From NCBI GenBank assembly GCA_024638505.1, contig JAHEKE010000005.1, positions 1 through 64,000 on the forward strand: a stretch of DNA of 64,000 bases, written 5' to 3'. Both the position numbers and the translations under genes were made by a program. This stretch comes from Gammaproteobacteria bacterium (GTDB lineage: Bacteria > Pseudomonadota > Gammaproteobacteria > Arenicellales > JAANXG01). Positions 47,276 through 58,189 of this stretch are shown in pieces. The first letter of the stretch is position 1. Every line of letters starts with the position of its first letter. The notes under the pieces were generated by a model, which was not told the origin of the DNA, did not search any database, and saw nothing but the letters and a program-made list of their open reading frames with translations.

Positions 47276-47449
47276 TCATCGGTTGTCGAGATCTTTTAAT
47301 ACTCTCAGTTTCTGTTCCGCGTCAAATTGGGCCCAGTGCGCTATTTCTGTCATCGTCCGTTTGCAGCCCGCGCACAGTCCGCTGGCGTGGTCTAACTGGC
47401 ATACGTTGATGCAGGGCGACCCTGGATCCAGCTTTGGATCATTATTCAT
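47276..47449 (-). CDS. DUF1289 small cysteine protein
   Basis: A 57-residue protein whose translation fits the DUF1289 pattern closely: [10 protein letters not shown], then [19 protein letters not shown], and [10 protein letters not shown]. Four cysteines (C13, C17, C26, C29) suggest a metal site. Function is unknown. It starts ATG at 47449 and ends TGA at 47276-47278, 10 bases before the transhydrogenase gene's start. Small size makes it easy to miss. Confidence 0.88.
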   Translation of the reverse strand: MNNDPKLDPGSPCINVCQLDHASGLCAGCKRTMTEIAHWAQFDAEQKLRVLKDLDNR

Positions 47450-47583
47450 CTGCGGTATTCAAGTAGGTGACAGGGAGTGATTTTTGTACAAAGCGTTGAG
47501 CGCAGCCATCTCGCGGTATTTACAGTTGCTGAAAGTTCTGGATTGTTTTAGTCTGGTAAAGCCTTGTAATTAAGCATCTCTAC

Positions 47584-48054
47584 GTGTCCGACATCAAGAC
47601 TTTACGACGCATTCTGAAGACCAGTCAACGCATCGCCATGGTCGGGCTTTCTGCGAACTGGTATCGTCCCAGTTACTTCGCTGGCAAGTACTTGATTGAT
47701 CATGGCTATACCTTGTTTCCGGTCAATCCAAACTACGACGAGATACTCGGGCAAAAATGTTACCCGTCAGTTTTAGATGTTCCGCGGCCCGTGGATGTGG
47801 TTGACATATTTCAACGCCCCGAAAAAGTCCCGCCCTTGGTTGAGCAGGCTATCGAGATAGGCGCCAAAGTGGTATGGATGCAGCTCGGCATCGTCCACGA
47901 GCAGGCGGCGCAGCGAGCACGGGATGCCGGTCTTGAGGTAGTGATGAATCGCTGCATGAAAATCGAATATGGAAGGCTGTTTGGGGGATTAAACTTCATT
48001 GGCGTTAACACGAAGATAATCTCAGCCACAAGGCCCACCTGGGTTCCGTATTAA
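47584..48054 (+). CDS. CoA-binding domain protein (YccU-like)
   Basis: A 156-residue single-domain protein of the CoA-binding/Rossmann type. AMVGLSANWYRPSYF (about 18-32), HGYTLFPVNPN, and VVDIFQRPEKVPPLVEQA are typical, as is EVVMNRCMKIEY near the end. The domain binds CoA; a cell function is not established. The GTG start at 47584 begins the conserved region. It precedes the O-acetylhomoserine sulfhydrylase gene by 30 bases, as often seen in gammaproteobacteria. Confidence 0.88.
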   Translation: MSDIKTLRRILKTSQRIAMVGLSANWYRPSYFAGKYLIDHGYTLFPVNPNYDEILGQKCYPSVLDVPRPVDVVDIFQRPEKVPPLVEQAIEIGAKVVWMQLGIVHEQAAQRARDAGLEVVMNRCMKIEYGRLFGGLNFIGVNTKIISATRPTWVPY

Positions 48055-48072
48055 GCGCCCAAAATAATTTAG

Positions 48073-49374
<1,302 letters not shown>

Positions 49375-49383
49375 CCGCAGGCT

Positions 49384-50439
49384 ATGCAGCAAATCAACGA
49401 TGTCAATGTAGTCAGCCAGGACTTAATTCCCACTCCAGAGCAGGTTAAGCGCGAATTGCCGCTTAGCCCCGAGGCTGCCCGAACGGTACTTCGCGGAAGG
49501 AAAGCGCTGCAAGACATACTGGATCACAAAGACCATCGCCTGTTTGTCGTCGTAGGACCCTGCTCCATTCACGATATCAGCGCGGCGAAGGAGTATGCCA
49601 GTCGATTAAGGGAATTGACCGATCTCGTCGGCGACACCATGCAGTTGATTATGCGGGTGTATTTCGAAAAGCCCCGAACCACCGTCGGCTGGAAAGGATT
49701 GATCAACGATCCCGATATGGACGACTCTTTTGATGTAAAAAAGGGCTTAACCATGGCGCGGGGGCTGCTGCTGCACATAGCTGATATCGGCTTGCCGGCA
49801 GGTACCGAGGCGCTGGACCCGATCATGCCGCAGTATCTTTCCGACCTGGTGACCTGGATCGCCATCGGGGCGCGCACCGTGGAATCGCAAACACACAGGG
49901 AGCTTGCCAGCGGGCTTTCTACGCCTGTGGGTTTCAAGAATGGCACCGATGGCAGTCTGGATGTAGCGATAAATGCAATGCAGTCCGCCGCGCAGCCCCA
50001 TCATTTCCTCGGCATCAATCAGCAGGGTCAATCCACCGTGGTGCATACCGCGGGTAACTCTTACGGGCATTTGGTCCTGCGCGGCGGCGGCGGGCAGCAC
50101 AATTACGACTCGGTGAGCGTGGCTATGACCGAACAGCGGTTGACCGCTGCGGGATTGCCTTCAAATCTGGTTGTCGATTGCAGTCACGGTAATTCCAACA
50201 AGGATCCTGCTTTGCAAAATCTGGTTTTTGCTGACTGCATCAATCAGATCACGGAGGGAAATAAATCTATTGTGGGCCTAATGCTGGAGAGTCACCTGAA
50301 CTGGGGTAACCAACCGATACCGGAAGATCTGAATACTCTTAGATACGGAGTGTCTATCACCGATGCTTGTATCGATTGGAAAACAACTGAGCAATCAATT
50401 TGCGCTGCGCATGAAGCCTTGCGCAGCGTTGTGAGATAG
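49384..50439 (+). CDS. DAHP synthase (AroG/AroF/AroH class I)
   Basis: A 351-residue 3-deoxy-7-phosphoheptulonate synthase, which joins phosphoenolpyruvate and erythrose 4-phosphate as the first step of aromatic amino acid synthesis. VVGPCSIHD (58-66), MRVYFEKPRTTVGWKG, VGFKNGTDG and VDCSHGNSNKD are the conserved PEP and metal-binding motifs. The length fits the type I, E. coli-like class. It lies 9 bases after the sulfhydrylase gene. Which feedback isozyme (Phe, Tyr or Trp) cannot be told. Confidence 0.94.
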   Translation: MQQINDVNVVSQDLIPTPEQVKRELPLSPEAARTVLRGRKALQDILDHKDHRLFVVVGPCSIHDISAAKEYASRLRELTDLVGDTMQLIMRVYFEKPRTTVGWKGLINDPDMDDSFDVKKGLTMARGLLLHIADIGLPAGTEALDPIMPQYLSDLVTWIAIGARTVESQTHRELASGLSTPVGFKNGTDGSLDVAINAMQSAAQPHHFLGINQQGQSTVVHTAGNSYGHLVLRGGGGQHNYDSVSVAMTEQRLTAAGLPSNLVVDCSHGNSNKDPALQNLVFADCINQITEGNKSIVGLMLESHLNWGNQPIPEDLNTLRYGVSITDACIDWKTTEQSICAAHEALRSVVR

Positions 50440-50468
50440 CCAGCGGCAAAACGTCCGCGCAAGATTGC

Positions 50469-51134
50469 ATGAAAGTTTCGCGCGCGTTGCGTAAAAGGCA
50501 CTCCTGTCGGGCATTTCTCGCGAGGGAGGTTGATTTCGCCAAGATCAAACGTATCTTAACTCTGGCCAGTCGTGCGCCATCTGGCGCAAATACCCAGCCC
50601 TGGCGAGTCGCCGTTGTCTCCGGCCGCAGCAAACTGGCGATAGAAAATGAAATTGAAACCCAGTTCCGCGCGGGTAATCGAAGCAGAGCAGACTATCAGT
50701 ATTACCCCGTACAGTGGAGTGAGCCCTACAAATCCAGACGGTTTGCTTGCGGCTTGCAGCTGTATAACGCGCTGGGCATCGGGCGCGAGGACAAAGATCG
50801 TCGGCGTGAGCAATGGATCGAAAATTATCGAGCCTTTGGTGCGCCGGTGGTACTGTATTTCTATATGCAGTCCCACCTCGAAGCCGGCTCGTATATGGAT
50901 TTCGGAATGTTTCTGCAGTCAGTAATGCTGGCCGCAGAGGAAGAGGGTCTGGCAACCTGCCCTCAGGCGGCACTGGCCGAGTATCCTGAAATTGTTAAAC
51001 AGAAGCTTGGGTTAGGGGATGGTTTCGTGCTGTTATGTGGGATGGCTCTGGGTTACGAAGACACAAGTGCGCCGATAAATCAGTATCGTACGCCCAGAGC
51101 CCGACTTGAAGATTTCGTTACGTTTCATCAATAA
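50469..51134 (+). CDS. nitroreductase-family flavoprotein
   Basis: A 221-residue NAD(P)H-dependent, FMN-binding nitroreductase. The N-terminal RKRHSCRAFL (flavin phosphate site) and the ASRAPSGANTQPW motif are characteristic. CPQAALAEYPEIVKQKLGL and GYEDTSAPINQYRT near the C-terminus complete the fold. The enzyme reduces nitro groups, quinones or flavins; the substrate is unknown. It follows aroG-like gene by 29 bases on the same strand. Confidence 0.9.
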   Translation: MKVSRALRKRHSCRAFLAREVDFAKIKRILTLASRAPSGANTQPWRVAVVSGRSKLAIENEIETQFRAGNRSRADYQYYPVQWSEPYKSRRFACGLQLYNALGIGREDKDRRREQWIENYRAFGAPVVLYFYMQSHLEAGSYMDFGMFLQSVMLAAEEEGLATCPQAALAEYPEIVKQKLGLGDGFVLLCGMALGYEDTSAPINQYRTPRARLEDFVTFHQ

Positions 51135-51240
51135 AAGTTGCAGCTGCGGCAGCTGAGACTTGCCGTTAAACGGTAAAAATCATTAACGCCATAAAAGCCC
51201 TGATTTAAACCTTAGTCTAAACATTTGTTACACTATTGGT

Positions 51241-52818
51241 ATGTCTAAACCCCAACGTCATGTAGAACTGCTCGATGTTACCTTGCGTGACGGTGAACAA
51301 ACGCGAGGAGTCTCCTTCTCCCAGTCGGAAAAAGTCAGCATTGCTAAAGCGCTGCTGGCATCGCTGCGCGTGGATCGAATTGAGGTGGCCTCAGCCGGCA
51401 TATCGGAAGGCGAGCAAGAGGCGTTGTGTAAAATTACTGACTGGGCTGAGCAGTCGGGCTATTTGCGCCAGGTTGAAGTACTCGGCTTTGTTGATCACAA
51501 ACGGAGCGTAGATTGGATTGTCGCTGCCGGCGGTCGCGTACTGAATTTGCTTACCAAAGGCAGTGAAAACCATTGCCAACAGCAGCTGCGAAAAAATCTA
51601 CATGAGCACCTGAGCGATATCAAACGCACCGTCGATTATGCCCAAGGGTGTGGATTGTCGGTCAACGTTTATCTAGAAGACTGGTCCAACGGTTACCGAG
51701 ACAATCCAGATTATGTATATCGAATGTTATCTGGTCTACAGGGACTGGGTGTCGATCATTTTATGCTACCGGATACACTGGGCGTGATGACACCGGATGA
51801 GGTGTTCTCCAGTCTGTCCGACATGACCAACCGGTTCACTGAATATCGTTTCGATTTCCATCCACACAATGACTACGGTTTGGCTACGGCTAACGTTATG
51901 TCGGCGGTTAAGGCTGGAATATCGTCAGTGCATTGCACAATTAACTGTCTGGGCGAACGCGCAGGTAATGTCTCGCTGGCGGAGGTTGCTGTTGTGCTGA
52001 AGGATAAGATGGGCGTAAAACTCTCCATCGACGAAACCAAGATCTATGCACTAAGCCAGATGGTAGAGAACTTCTCAGCCAAGCAGGTAGCGGATAATGC
52101 CCCAATTATTGGTGCTGATGTTTTTACCCAGACCAGCGGCATACACGCTGACGGAGATAGCAAAGGAGGGCTCTATCAAACCGCGCTCAATCCTAATCGA
52201 TTTGATCGCAAACGCAGCTATGCGCTGGGAAAAATGAGCGGCAAGGCGTCACTGCAGAAGAATCTGGAGGAACTGGGAATAAGCCTGTCTGAGGAAGATA
52301 GGGCAAAAGTGCTCGAGCGCATTGTAGAACTCGGAGATTCGAAGTCCACCATCACGATTGAGGATCTTCCTTTCGTTATTGCCGATATACTGGAAAGCAA
52401 AGATTACTCGCATATTGAGCTGTTGAACTGCTCAATAACCAGCGGTCTGGAGCTTGAATCGACGGTAAGTATCAGGGTGAAAATACAGGATGAAATCTAC
52501 AAAGCATCGGGGTCTGGTAACGGGGGGTTTGACGCTTTTATCGTAGCCATAAAAAGAGTGCTGAATGAGGCAGGCATAAGATTTGAGTTTCCCGAGCTTA
52601 TCGACTACCAGATTCGCATCCCCAAGACCGGCCACAGCAGCGCGCTTACCGAGTGTTTTATTACCTGGCGCGACGGTAATCAGACGAGTAAAACGCGAGG
52701 AGTCAGTGCGAATCAGGTGTTTGCCGGAATCAGCGCGACGCTGCACATGCTGAATATGAAGCTGCACCAGAGGACGATCGGTTTTATCTCAGGTCGAACA
52801 GCGGGCGGTATAACGTAA
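51241..52818 (+). CDS. 2-isopropylmalate/citramalate synthase family protein
   Basis: A 525-residue DRE-TIM metallolyase. LRDGEQTRG (15-23) holds the catalytic Arg and metal-binding Asp; DFHPHNDYGLATAN carries the metal histidines. The C-terminal domain (about 390-515) is the LeuA allosteric/dimer domain, with IRFEFPELIDYQIRIP. The TRG after DGEQ (rather than SPG in typical LeuA) points to the LeuA-like/CimA-like branch, so citramalate synthase is also possible. Its product feeds leucine or isoleucine synthesis. It lies alone with a 106-base upstream gap. Confidence 0.87.
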   Translation: MSKPQRHVELLDVTLRDGEQTRGVSFSQSEKVSIAKALLASLRVDRIEVASAGISEGEQEALCKITDWAEQSGYLRQVEVLGFVDHKRSVDWIVAAGGRVLNLLTKGSENHCQQQLRKNLHEHLSDIKRTVDYAQGCGLSVNVYLEDWSNGYRDNPDYVYRMLSGLQGLGVDHFMLPDTLGVMTPDEVFSSLSDMTNRFTEYRFDFHPHNDYGLATANVMSAVKAGISSVHCTINCLGERAGNVSLAEVAVVLKDKMGVKLSIDETKIYALSQMVENFSAKQVADNAPIIGADVFTQTSGIHADGDSKGGLYQTALNPNRFDRKRSYALGKMSGKASLQKNLEELGISLSEEDRAKVLERIVELGDSKSTITIEDLPFVIADILESKDYSHIELLNCSITSGLELESTVSIRVKIQDEIYKASGSGNGGFDAFIVAIKRVLNEAGIRFEFPELIDYQIRIPKTGHSSALTECFITWRDGNQTSKTRGVSANQVFAGISATLHMLNMKLHQRTIGFISGRTAGGIT

Positions 52819-52825
52819 ACCTAGC

Positions 52826-53617
52826 CTAGCCCAGGAACTCGACCAGAAGATCTAAAACCTGATTGGGCTTTTCCGCCATCAGCATGTGACCGCACGCTGG
52901 CAACACCTTCGTCTGCACGTTAGGTATCACTTTTTCCAACTCCCGTGCCCTGCGTACCGGGGTCATGATGTCTAACTGACCCAGGATCATCAGAGTTGGG
53001 CACTGTATTTTAGCGCCGCTCTCGAGGCCGTGCTGATACTGATGGCATGCATTTAAACCGGCGTACAGTACGCCTGGTTTGGATCGAGCTAACAGCCGGA
53101 TGGACATAGTGCTCATCCACATTCCCGGCGCCTGATTACCGCCCATCTGTCCCCAACTGCTGTGTCCCCACAGGTTGATCATATCGAATGCGTCAAACCT
53201 ATTTTCTTTGGCAGCATTCAACAGCGGCTCGGTCACCGACATAGGCACTGCTGTGCCAATAAGCACCAGCCTGTAAACCCGATTTGGATGCCTAGCCGCT
53301 GCTTCCAGCGTGACCAGTGATCCCATGCTATGTCCGACGAGGTTGGCCTGCGTGATGTGCAGAACGTCCAAAACATCGACAATCCAGTCTGCCATATCGC
53401 TGATGCACTTAAGAGGTTCACCATGGGAGCGTCCGTGGCCGGGTAAATCCACCGCCAATACGTTTCTTTCATGATGGGCAAAATACCGGCTCTGCAGGTG
53501 CCAAACGGTATGATCAAGCCCGTTGCCGTGGACAAAGACGATAGTGGGCTGATTCGGCACGAACTCTTTAGCGCCGGTATAAATGTATGTTTGCTGTTTG
53601 TTAACTTCTATTATCAT
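52826..53617 (-). CDS. alpha/beta-hydrolase
   Basis: A 263-residue alpha/beta-hydrolase. The oxyanion region VFVHGNGLDHTVW (28-40), DLPGHGRS, the nucleophile elbow GHSMGS with S97, an acid in LGQLDIMTP and a histidine in ACGHMLM form the triad. Family members include esterases, haloperoxidase-like and dienelactone-type enzymes, so the substrate is open. It is convergent with the LeuA-like gene (7 bases apart) and 30 bases downstream of the second sulfhydrylase gene on the minus strand. Confidence 0.88.
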   Translation of the reverse strand: MIIEVNKQQTYIYTGAKEFVPNQPTIVFVHGNGLDHTVWHLQSRYFAHHERNVLAVDLPGHGRSHGEPLKCISDMADWIVDVLDVLHITQANLVGHSMGSLVTLEAAARHPNRVYRLVLIGTAVPMSVTEPLLNAAKENRFDAFDMINLWGHSSWGQMGGNQAPGMWMSTMSIRLLARSKPGVLYAGLNACHQYQHGLESGAKIQCPTLMILGQLDIMTPVRRARELEKVIPNVQTKVLPACGHMLMAEKPNQVLDLLVEFLG

Positions 53618-53647
53618 CGCTGTTCGCCCTGGTTGCTGGTCATGGCT

Positions 53648-54943
53648 CTACAGCTTTTGCGACGCATGTAAAGCGCGGTCCAAATCAGCAGTCAAATCGT
53701 CCGGATCTTCCAGGCCTACCGACAGGCGTATGGTGCCTTCCTTGATGCCCGCCGCCTCCAGCGCACTCGCGTCCATCCGATGGTGTGTCGTACTGGCTGG
53801 GTGAATGACCAGAGATTTGGCGTCTCCGACATTGGCCAGATGGGAAAAAACGCTGAGCCGCTCAATAAAACGCCGGCCCGCCTGCCGTCCACCCTTGACC
53901 ACGAAACTGAAAACTGCGCCACACCCCTTGGGTAAAAGCCGCTTTGCCAGCTCATGATCGGGATGGCTGCTAAGTTCCGGATAGGTGACCTCTGCCACCG
54001 CCTCGTGTTGGTCCAGATAGTTAACCAGTTTACGCGTGTTTTCTATGTGTCTTTGCATACGCAGTGGCAGCGTTTCCAGCCCCTGCAGAATGTAGAACGC
54101 CGTGGTTGCGCTCATGCAGGCACCGAAGTCTCTCGCGCCTTCTTTTCTGGCACGCATGATGAAAGCTGCCGGGCCGTGCTCCTCAGTAAAGACCAAATTA
54201 TGGAAACCAGCGTAGGGCTTGGTCAGGGTTGGGAATTTACCCGACTGGTCCCAATCGAACTTACCCCCATCCACCAGCAGTCCGCCGATGGCAACACCGT
54301 GACCGCCGATGAACTTCGTGGCGGAGTGAAAAATCAGATCTGCTCCGAAATCGAAGGGTTTGAATAGATAAGGCGTGGTGAAGGTGGAGTCGATGAGCAG
54401 GGGGATACCAGCGCTATGGGCGACGTCAGCGATGACCGGTACGTTCAGAATGTCAAGGCCCGGATTGCCCAGAACCTCGCCGAACAACAATCTCGTGTTC
54501 GGTTGAATGGCTTGGGCAAACGCATCGGCATCGCGTGGGTCGACAAACGTGGTCTCGATGCCGAAGCGCGGAAGCGTGTAGCTGAGCAGATTGTGTGACC
54601 CGCCGTACAGCGAACGGGACGAAACGATATGGTCACCGGCGCCAAGGATAGTGACGATAGCGAGGTGCATGGCAGCCTGCCCGCTGGCCGTGGCAATAGC
54701 ACCCACGCCGTCTTCGAGGGCGCAGATGCGTTCTTCCAGGACAGCGTTTGTCGGATTGGTAATGCGGGAATAAACGTGGCCGGGGCGTTCGGTATTGAAT
54801 ATTGATGCCGCCTGCTCTGTGCTTTTGAACACGTAGGAAGTGGTTTGATATATTGGAACCGCGCGTGCGCCATGCGTCTCATCCGGCCTTTGTCCGGCGT
54901 GCAGTGTTAACGTATCAAATCCTGGATATTTTGGTCCGGCCAT
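53648..54943 (-). CDS. O-acetylhomoserine sulfhydrylase, paralogue 2
   Basis: A 431-residue PLP enzyme closely related to the product of 48085; the first 80 residues align almost without gaps. The PLP lysine is K210 ([11 protein letters not shown]). FDTLTLHAGQRPDETHGARA and [13 protein letters not shown] are typical. A likely role is sulfhydrylation of O-acetylhomoserine, perhaps with a different thiol preference from paralogue 1. It stands upstream of the hydrolase on the minus strand. Confidence 0.92.
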   Translation of the reverse strand: MAGPKYPGFDTLTLHAGQRPDETHGARAVPIYQTTSYVFKSTEQAASIFNTERPGHVYSRITNPTNAVLEERICALEDGVGAIATASGQAAMHLAIVTILGAGDHIVSSRSLYGGSHNLLSYTLPRFGIETTFVDPRDADAFAQAIQPNTRLLFGEVLGNPGLDILNVPVIADVAHSAGIPLLIDSTFTTPYLFKPFDFGADLIFHSATKFIGGHGVAIGGLLVDGGKFDWDQSGKFPTLTKPYAGFHNLVFTEEHGPAAFIMRARKEGARDFGACMSATTAFYILQGLETLPLRMQRHIENTRKLVNYLDQHEAVAEVTYPELSSHPDHELAKRLLPKGCGAVFSFVVKGGRQAGRRFIERLSVFSHLANVGDAKSLVIHPASTTHHRMDASALEAAGIKEGTIRLSVGLEDPDDLTADLDRALHASQKL

Positions 54944-55043
54944 GAGTTCGCTTACCCCAAGGTTGTATTGTAGGACGGCAAAAATATGCTGCTTGCGTAA
55001 AACTTACGTGCCGAGAAACAGCAGTACTTCATTCGCCATTGGC

Positions 55044-56690
55044 TTACATATTCGGATAATTAGGTCCGTCACCGCCCCGGGGCGTGACCCAGATAATGTT
55101 CTGCGTTGGATCCTTGATGTCGCAAGTTTTACAGTGCACACAATTCTGCGCATTGATCTGTAAAACAGGGTTTGAATTTTCGTCCTCGATAATTTCGTAC
55201 ACGCCCGCTGGGCAATAACGCTGTTCCGGCGCCTCGTACAATTTGAGGTTCACCGTGATCGGCACGCTTTTGTCCTTCAGCGTTAAATGACACGGCTGAT
55301 TTTCTTCATGATTGGTGTTGGAGACGAACACCGACGATGATCGATCAAAAGTAATCTTGCCGTCTGGAGCGGGGTATTCGATTTTCCTGCAATCTGCGAC
55401 TGGTTTTAACGTCTCATGATCAGCGTGAGCATGTTTGATTGTCCAAGGCGCGTTTCCCCTGAGCAAGGTCTGATCCAGGCCAGTATATAGCGTGCCGCCC
55501 CACAACCCCCACTTGAAGGCAGGCCGGACGTTTCTTGCTTTCTTGAGTTCTTCATATACCCAGCTGTTATTGAACGCATCTGTGTACGCAGACAATTCAT
55601 CGCCGCCCGCGCTCGAGTTCTGCAGCGCATTGAAAGCGGCTTCAGCGGCAAGCATGCCGGATTTCATCGCCGTATGGGTACCTTTTATTTTAGGCATATT
55701 CAAGGTCCCCGCTTCGCATCCGACCAGAACGCCGCCGGGAAAGGTTAACTTTGGCAGGCTTTGTAGTCCGCCCTCGTTCAGCGCACGGGCACCGTAAGCA
55801 ATACGGCGGCCGCCTTCAAATATTGGGCGGATCTGCGGATGGATTTTAAATCGTTGAAACTCATTAAACGGGCTCAGCCAAGGATTCTCGTAATCCAGAC
55901 CGACAACGAAGCCGACGGCGACCTGATTGTCTTCTAAGTGGTACAGAAAAGAACCACCGTAGGTATGCCGGTCCAGGGGCCAGCCCGCAGTGTGCAGTGC
56001 CAGACCCTGCTCATGTTTGGACGGATCGATCTCCCACAGCTCTTTGATGCCAATACCGTAAGTTTGCGGTTGGGCGCCGTCTCTCAGATTAAAGCGCTCG
56101 ATAATCTGCTTGCCGAGGGATCCGCGACAACCCTCAGCAAGAAAGGTGTACTTGGCGTACAGCTCGATGCCGGGTTCAAAAGCGTCAGTTTGCTTGCCTT
56201 CTTTATCCACTCCCATATCACCGGTAGCAACGCCTTTGACCGCACCCTGTTCATCGAACAAAACCTCTGCCGCGGTAAAACCAGGGAATATTTCGACCCC
56301 TAAAGTTTCCGCCTGTTCCGCCAGCCAGCGGCACAGGTTGCCAAGACTGATTATGTAATTACCCGCGTTGTGCATAGCAGGCGGCAGCAGAAAGACTGGC
56401 AGCGAGGTTGATCCCTTCTCTCGCAGAAACATGAATTGCTCACGGGTGACCGCTGTATTAAGCGGCGCGCCCTTGTCTTTCCAGTCCGGAATCAGTTCAT
56501 GCAGAGCCCGCGGCTCCAACACCGCGCCTGACAGTATATGGGCCCCGACTTCTGAACCCTTTTCGATTACGCATACACTGATTTCATGCTGATGCTGCTG
56601 CGTCAGCTGCTTCAAGCGGATCGCCGCCGCCAGACCAGAGGGCCCGGCGCCCACGATAACCACATCATACTCCATGGATTCGCGTTCCAT
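55044..56690 (-). CDS. electron transfer flavoprotein-ubiquinone oxidoreductase
   Basis: A 548-residue ETF-QO, which passes electrons from reduced ETF to ubiquinone at the inner membrane. The FAD motif [13 protein letters not shown] is near 10-22. A C-terminal 4Fe-4S cluster site has Cys493, Cys517, Cys520 and Cys523 (NCVHCKTCD). The [12 protein letters not shown] and [19 protein letters not shown] motifs are typical. It completes the pathway from acyl-CoA dehydrogenase through EtfAB, encoded at 39-43 kb. Confidence 0.95.
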   Translation of the reverse strand: MERESMEYDVVIVGAGPSGLAAAIRLKQLTQQHQHEISVCVIEKGSEVGAHILSGAVLEPRALHELIPDWKDKGAPLNTAVTREQFMFLREKGSTSLPVFLLPPAMHNAGNYIISLGNLCRWLAEQAETLGVEIFPGFTAAEVLFDEQGAVKGVATGDMGVDKEGKQTDAFEPGIELYAKYTFLAEGCRGSLGKQIIERFNLRDGAQPQTYGIGIKELWEIDPSKHEQGLALHTAGWPLDRHTYGGSFLYHLEDNQVAVGFVVGLDYENPWLSPFNEFQRFKIHPQIRPIFEGGRRIAYGARALNEGGLQSLPKLTFPGGVLVGCEAGTLNMPKIKGTHTAMKSGMLAAEAAFNALQNSSAGGDELSAYTDAFNNSWVYEELKKARNVRPAFKWGLWGGTLYTGLDQTLLRGNAPWTIKHAHADHETLKPVADCRKIEYPAPDGKITFDRSSSVFVSNTNHEENQPCHLTLKDKSVPITVNLKLYEAPEQRYCPAGVYEIIEDENSNPVLQINAQNCVHCKTCDIKDPTQNIIWVTPRGGDGPNYPNM

Positions 56691-56866
56691 AGATTGCCCC
56701 GTATCGTTGATTGCCAGTTGTGAATTATATCTTGTCCGTCCTTCAGCGCAGCTTGTGCAGGCGACACGGGACGGTTCGAAATCGCAACCGCGGCAGTGTT
56801 GCCAGCAGCGGCATGCGGCCCCGTTGGTTGAAGAGGTCGAATCGATACTGTATTTTACGCCGCGGA

Positions 56867-57301
56867 ATGGGGCCAGAAGAAATCAAGCAAAAGGCTAGTG
56901 GAACCTTGGCTGACCACTTGGATTTGGAGTGGAGATACGTCCGCCCCGGCACGGCGAGCGGCCATTTTCTTGTTAAACCTTTTCACCTGGCACCGAACGG
57001 ATATCTGCACGCCGCCAGCATCATAGCGCTGGCTGACACGTGCTGCGGTTTTGGCTGCATGGCAAGTTTACCCGAAGGTGCCAAGAGCTTTGCCACAATC
57101 GAACTGAAGTCTAATTTTCTTTCTACCGCTAAAGATGGGTGTGTGTCCTGCGTCGCAAACCTTGCTCATGGCGGCCGAACAACCCAGGTTTGGGATGCAA
57201 CAGTAAACAGCGAACAGGACAAAACGGTTGCCCTGTTCCGCTGTACGCAATTTCTTTTATATGCAACACAGCAAGCTGACGGAAAGGGGCTATCTAAATG
57301 A
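56867..57301 (+). CDS. PaaI-family thioesterase (hotdog fold)
   Basis: A 144-residue hotdog protein. [20 protein letters not shown] and [15 protein letters not shown] are the PaaI-type core. It would cleave an aromatic or short-chain acyl-CoA. The ATG at 56867 begins the recognisable domain; the frame runs upstream to 56711 but without family similarity. Its stop overlaps the next gene's start (ATGA), so the two are coupled. Confidence 0.85.
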   Translation: MGPEEIKQKASGTLADHLDLEWRYVRPGTASGHFLVKPFHLAPNGYLHAASIIALADTCCGFGCMASLPEGAKSFATIELKSNFLSTAKDGCVSCVANLAHGGRTTQVWDATVNSEQDKTVALFRCTQFLLYATQQADGKGLSK

Positions 57302-58062
57302 ATGTATCGGGTCACGCCGCCATCGTAACCGGAGGGGCTTCTGGCATGGGAGCCGAAACAGCGCGTGCGCTGACAGCAGCCGGCGCCAGCGTCACGGTCA
57401 TGGATGTACAGCAAGAAAAACTGCTGCAAATCGCAGGACAGATTGGCTGCCTGGCTGTCACTTGTGATGTCACCAGCTCAGCCAGTGCCGAGACTGCAGT
57501 GGCGCAGGCAAAGGACGCTCATGGTGCGGCCAGGGTGCTGGTCAACTGTGCCGGTGTCGCCCCGGCGAAGCGGATAGTTGGGCGGAATGGACCAATGCCG
57601 CTGGAGGACTTTAAGCGGGTAATCGACATAAACCTGGTTGGCACGTTTAACTTGATGCGGCTGGTGGCGGCCGATTTGTATGCGGAACCGGCGCTGGACG
57701 AGACTGGAGAGCGAGGGGTGATCGTCAACACCGCATCCGTCGCAGCCTACGAGGGTCAGATCGGTCAGGCTGCTTACAGTGCATCAAAGGGAGGCATTGT
57801 CGCGCTTACGATACAGGCGGCCCGGGACCTCTCTGCAAAAGGTATTCGCGTAGTTACCATTGCACCGGGCTTTATTGCCACACCTATGTTGTTGGGCATG
57901 CCGGAGGAGGTGCAGCAAAGTCTGGCACAGCAAGCACCCTTTCCCCAGCGCTTCGGCCGCCCGGACGAGTACAGCAAACTTGTGCTGCATATTATTGATA
58001 ATCAGATGATCAATGGTGAAGTCATTCGCCTTGATGGCGCCGCTCGCATGCAGGCACGGTAG
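57298..58062 (+). CDS. SDR dehydrogenase, 3-hydroxyacyl-CoA dehydrogenase type 2-like
   Basis: A 254-residue short-chain dehydrogenase resembling HSD17B10. The NAD motif is TGGASGMG (11-18). NCAGVAPAKRIVG, a serine in VNTASVAAYEGQ, and AAYSASKGGIV complete the set. IAPGFIATPMLLGMPEEV is typical of 3-hydroxyacyl-CoA dehydrogenases acting on branched (2-methyl) acyl-CoA. Coupled to the thioesterase, it suggests branched or short acyl-CoA processing. Confidence 0.88.
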   Translation: MNVSGHAAIVTGGASGMGAETARALTAAGASVTVMDVQQEKLLQIAGQIGCLAVTCDVTSSASAETAVAQAKDAHGAARVLVNCAGVAPAKRIVGRNGPMPLEDFKRVIDINLVGTFNLMRLVAADLYAEPALDETGERGVIVNTASVAAYEGQIGQAAYSASKGGIVALTIQAARDLSAKGIRVVTIAPGFIATPMLLGMPEEVQQSLAQQAPFPQRFGRPDEYSKLVLHIIDNQMINGEVIRLDGAARMQAR

Positions 58063-58189
58063 CAGCGCTGGCAGCTTGCAGCCGCTATTGCGGGGCAAAC
58101 CGTCGCCAGAAAAGAGATTAGCTGCGGGTCTAATTATCGGGAGCTATCTGCTGCAAGGCGATTTGGCTCATCGCGCCGGCTGGTAACAT

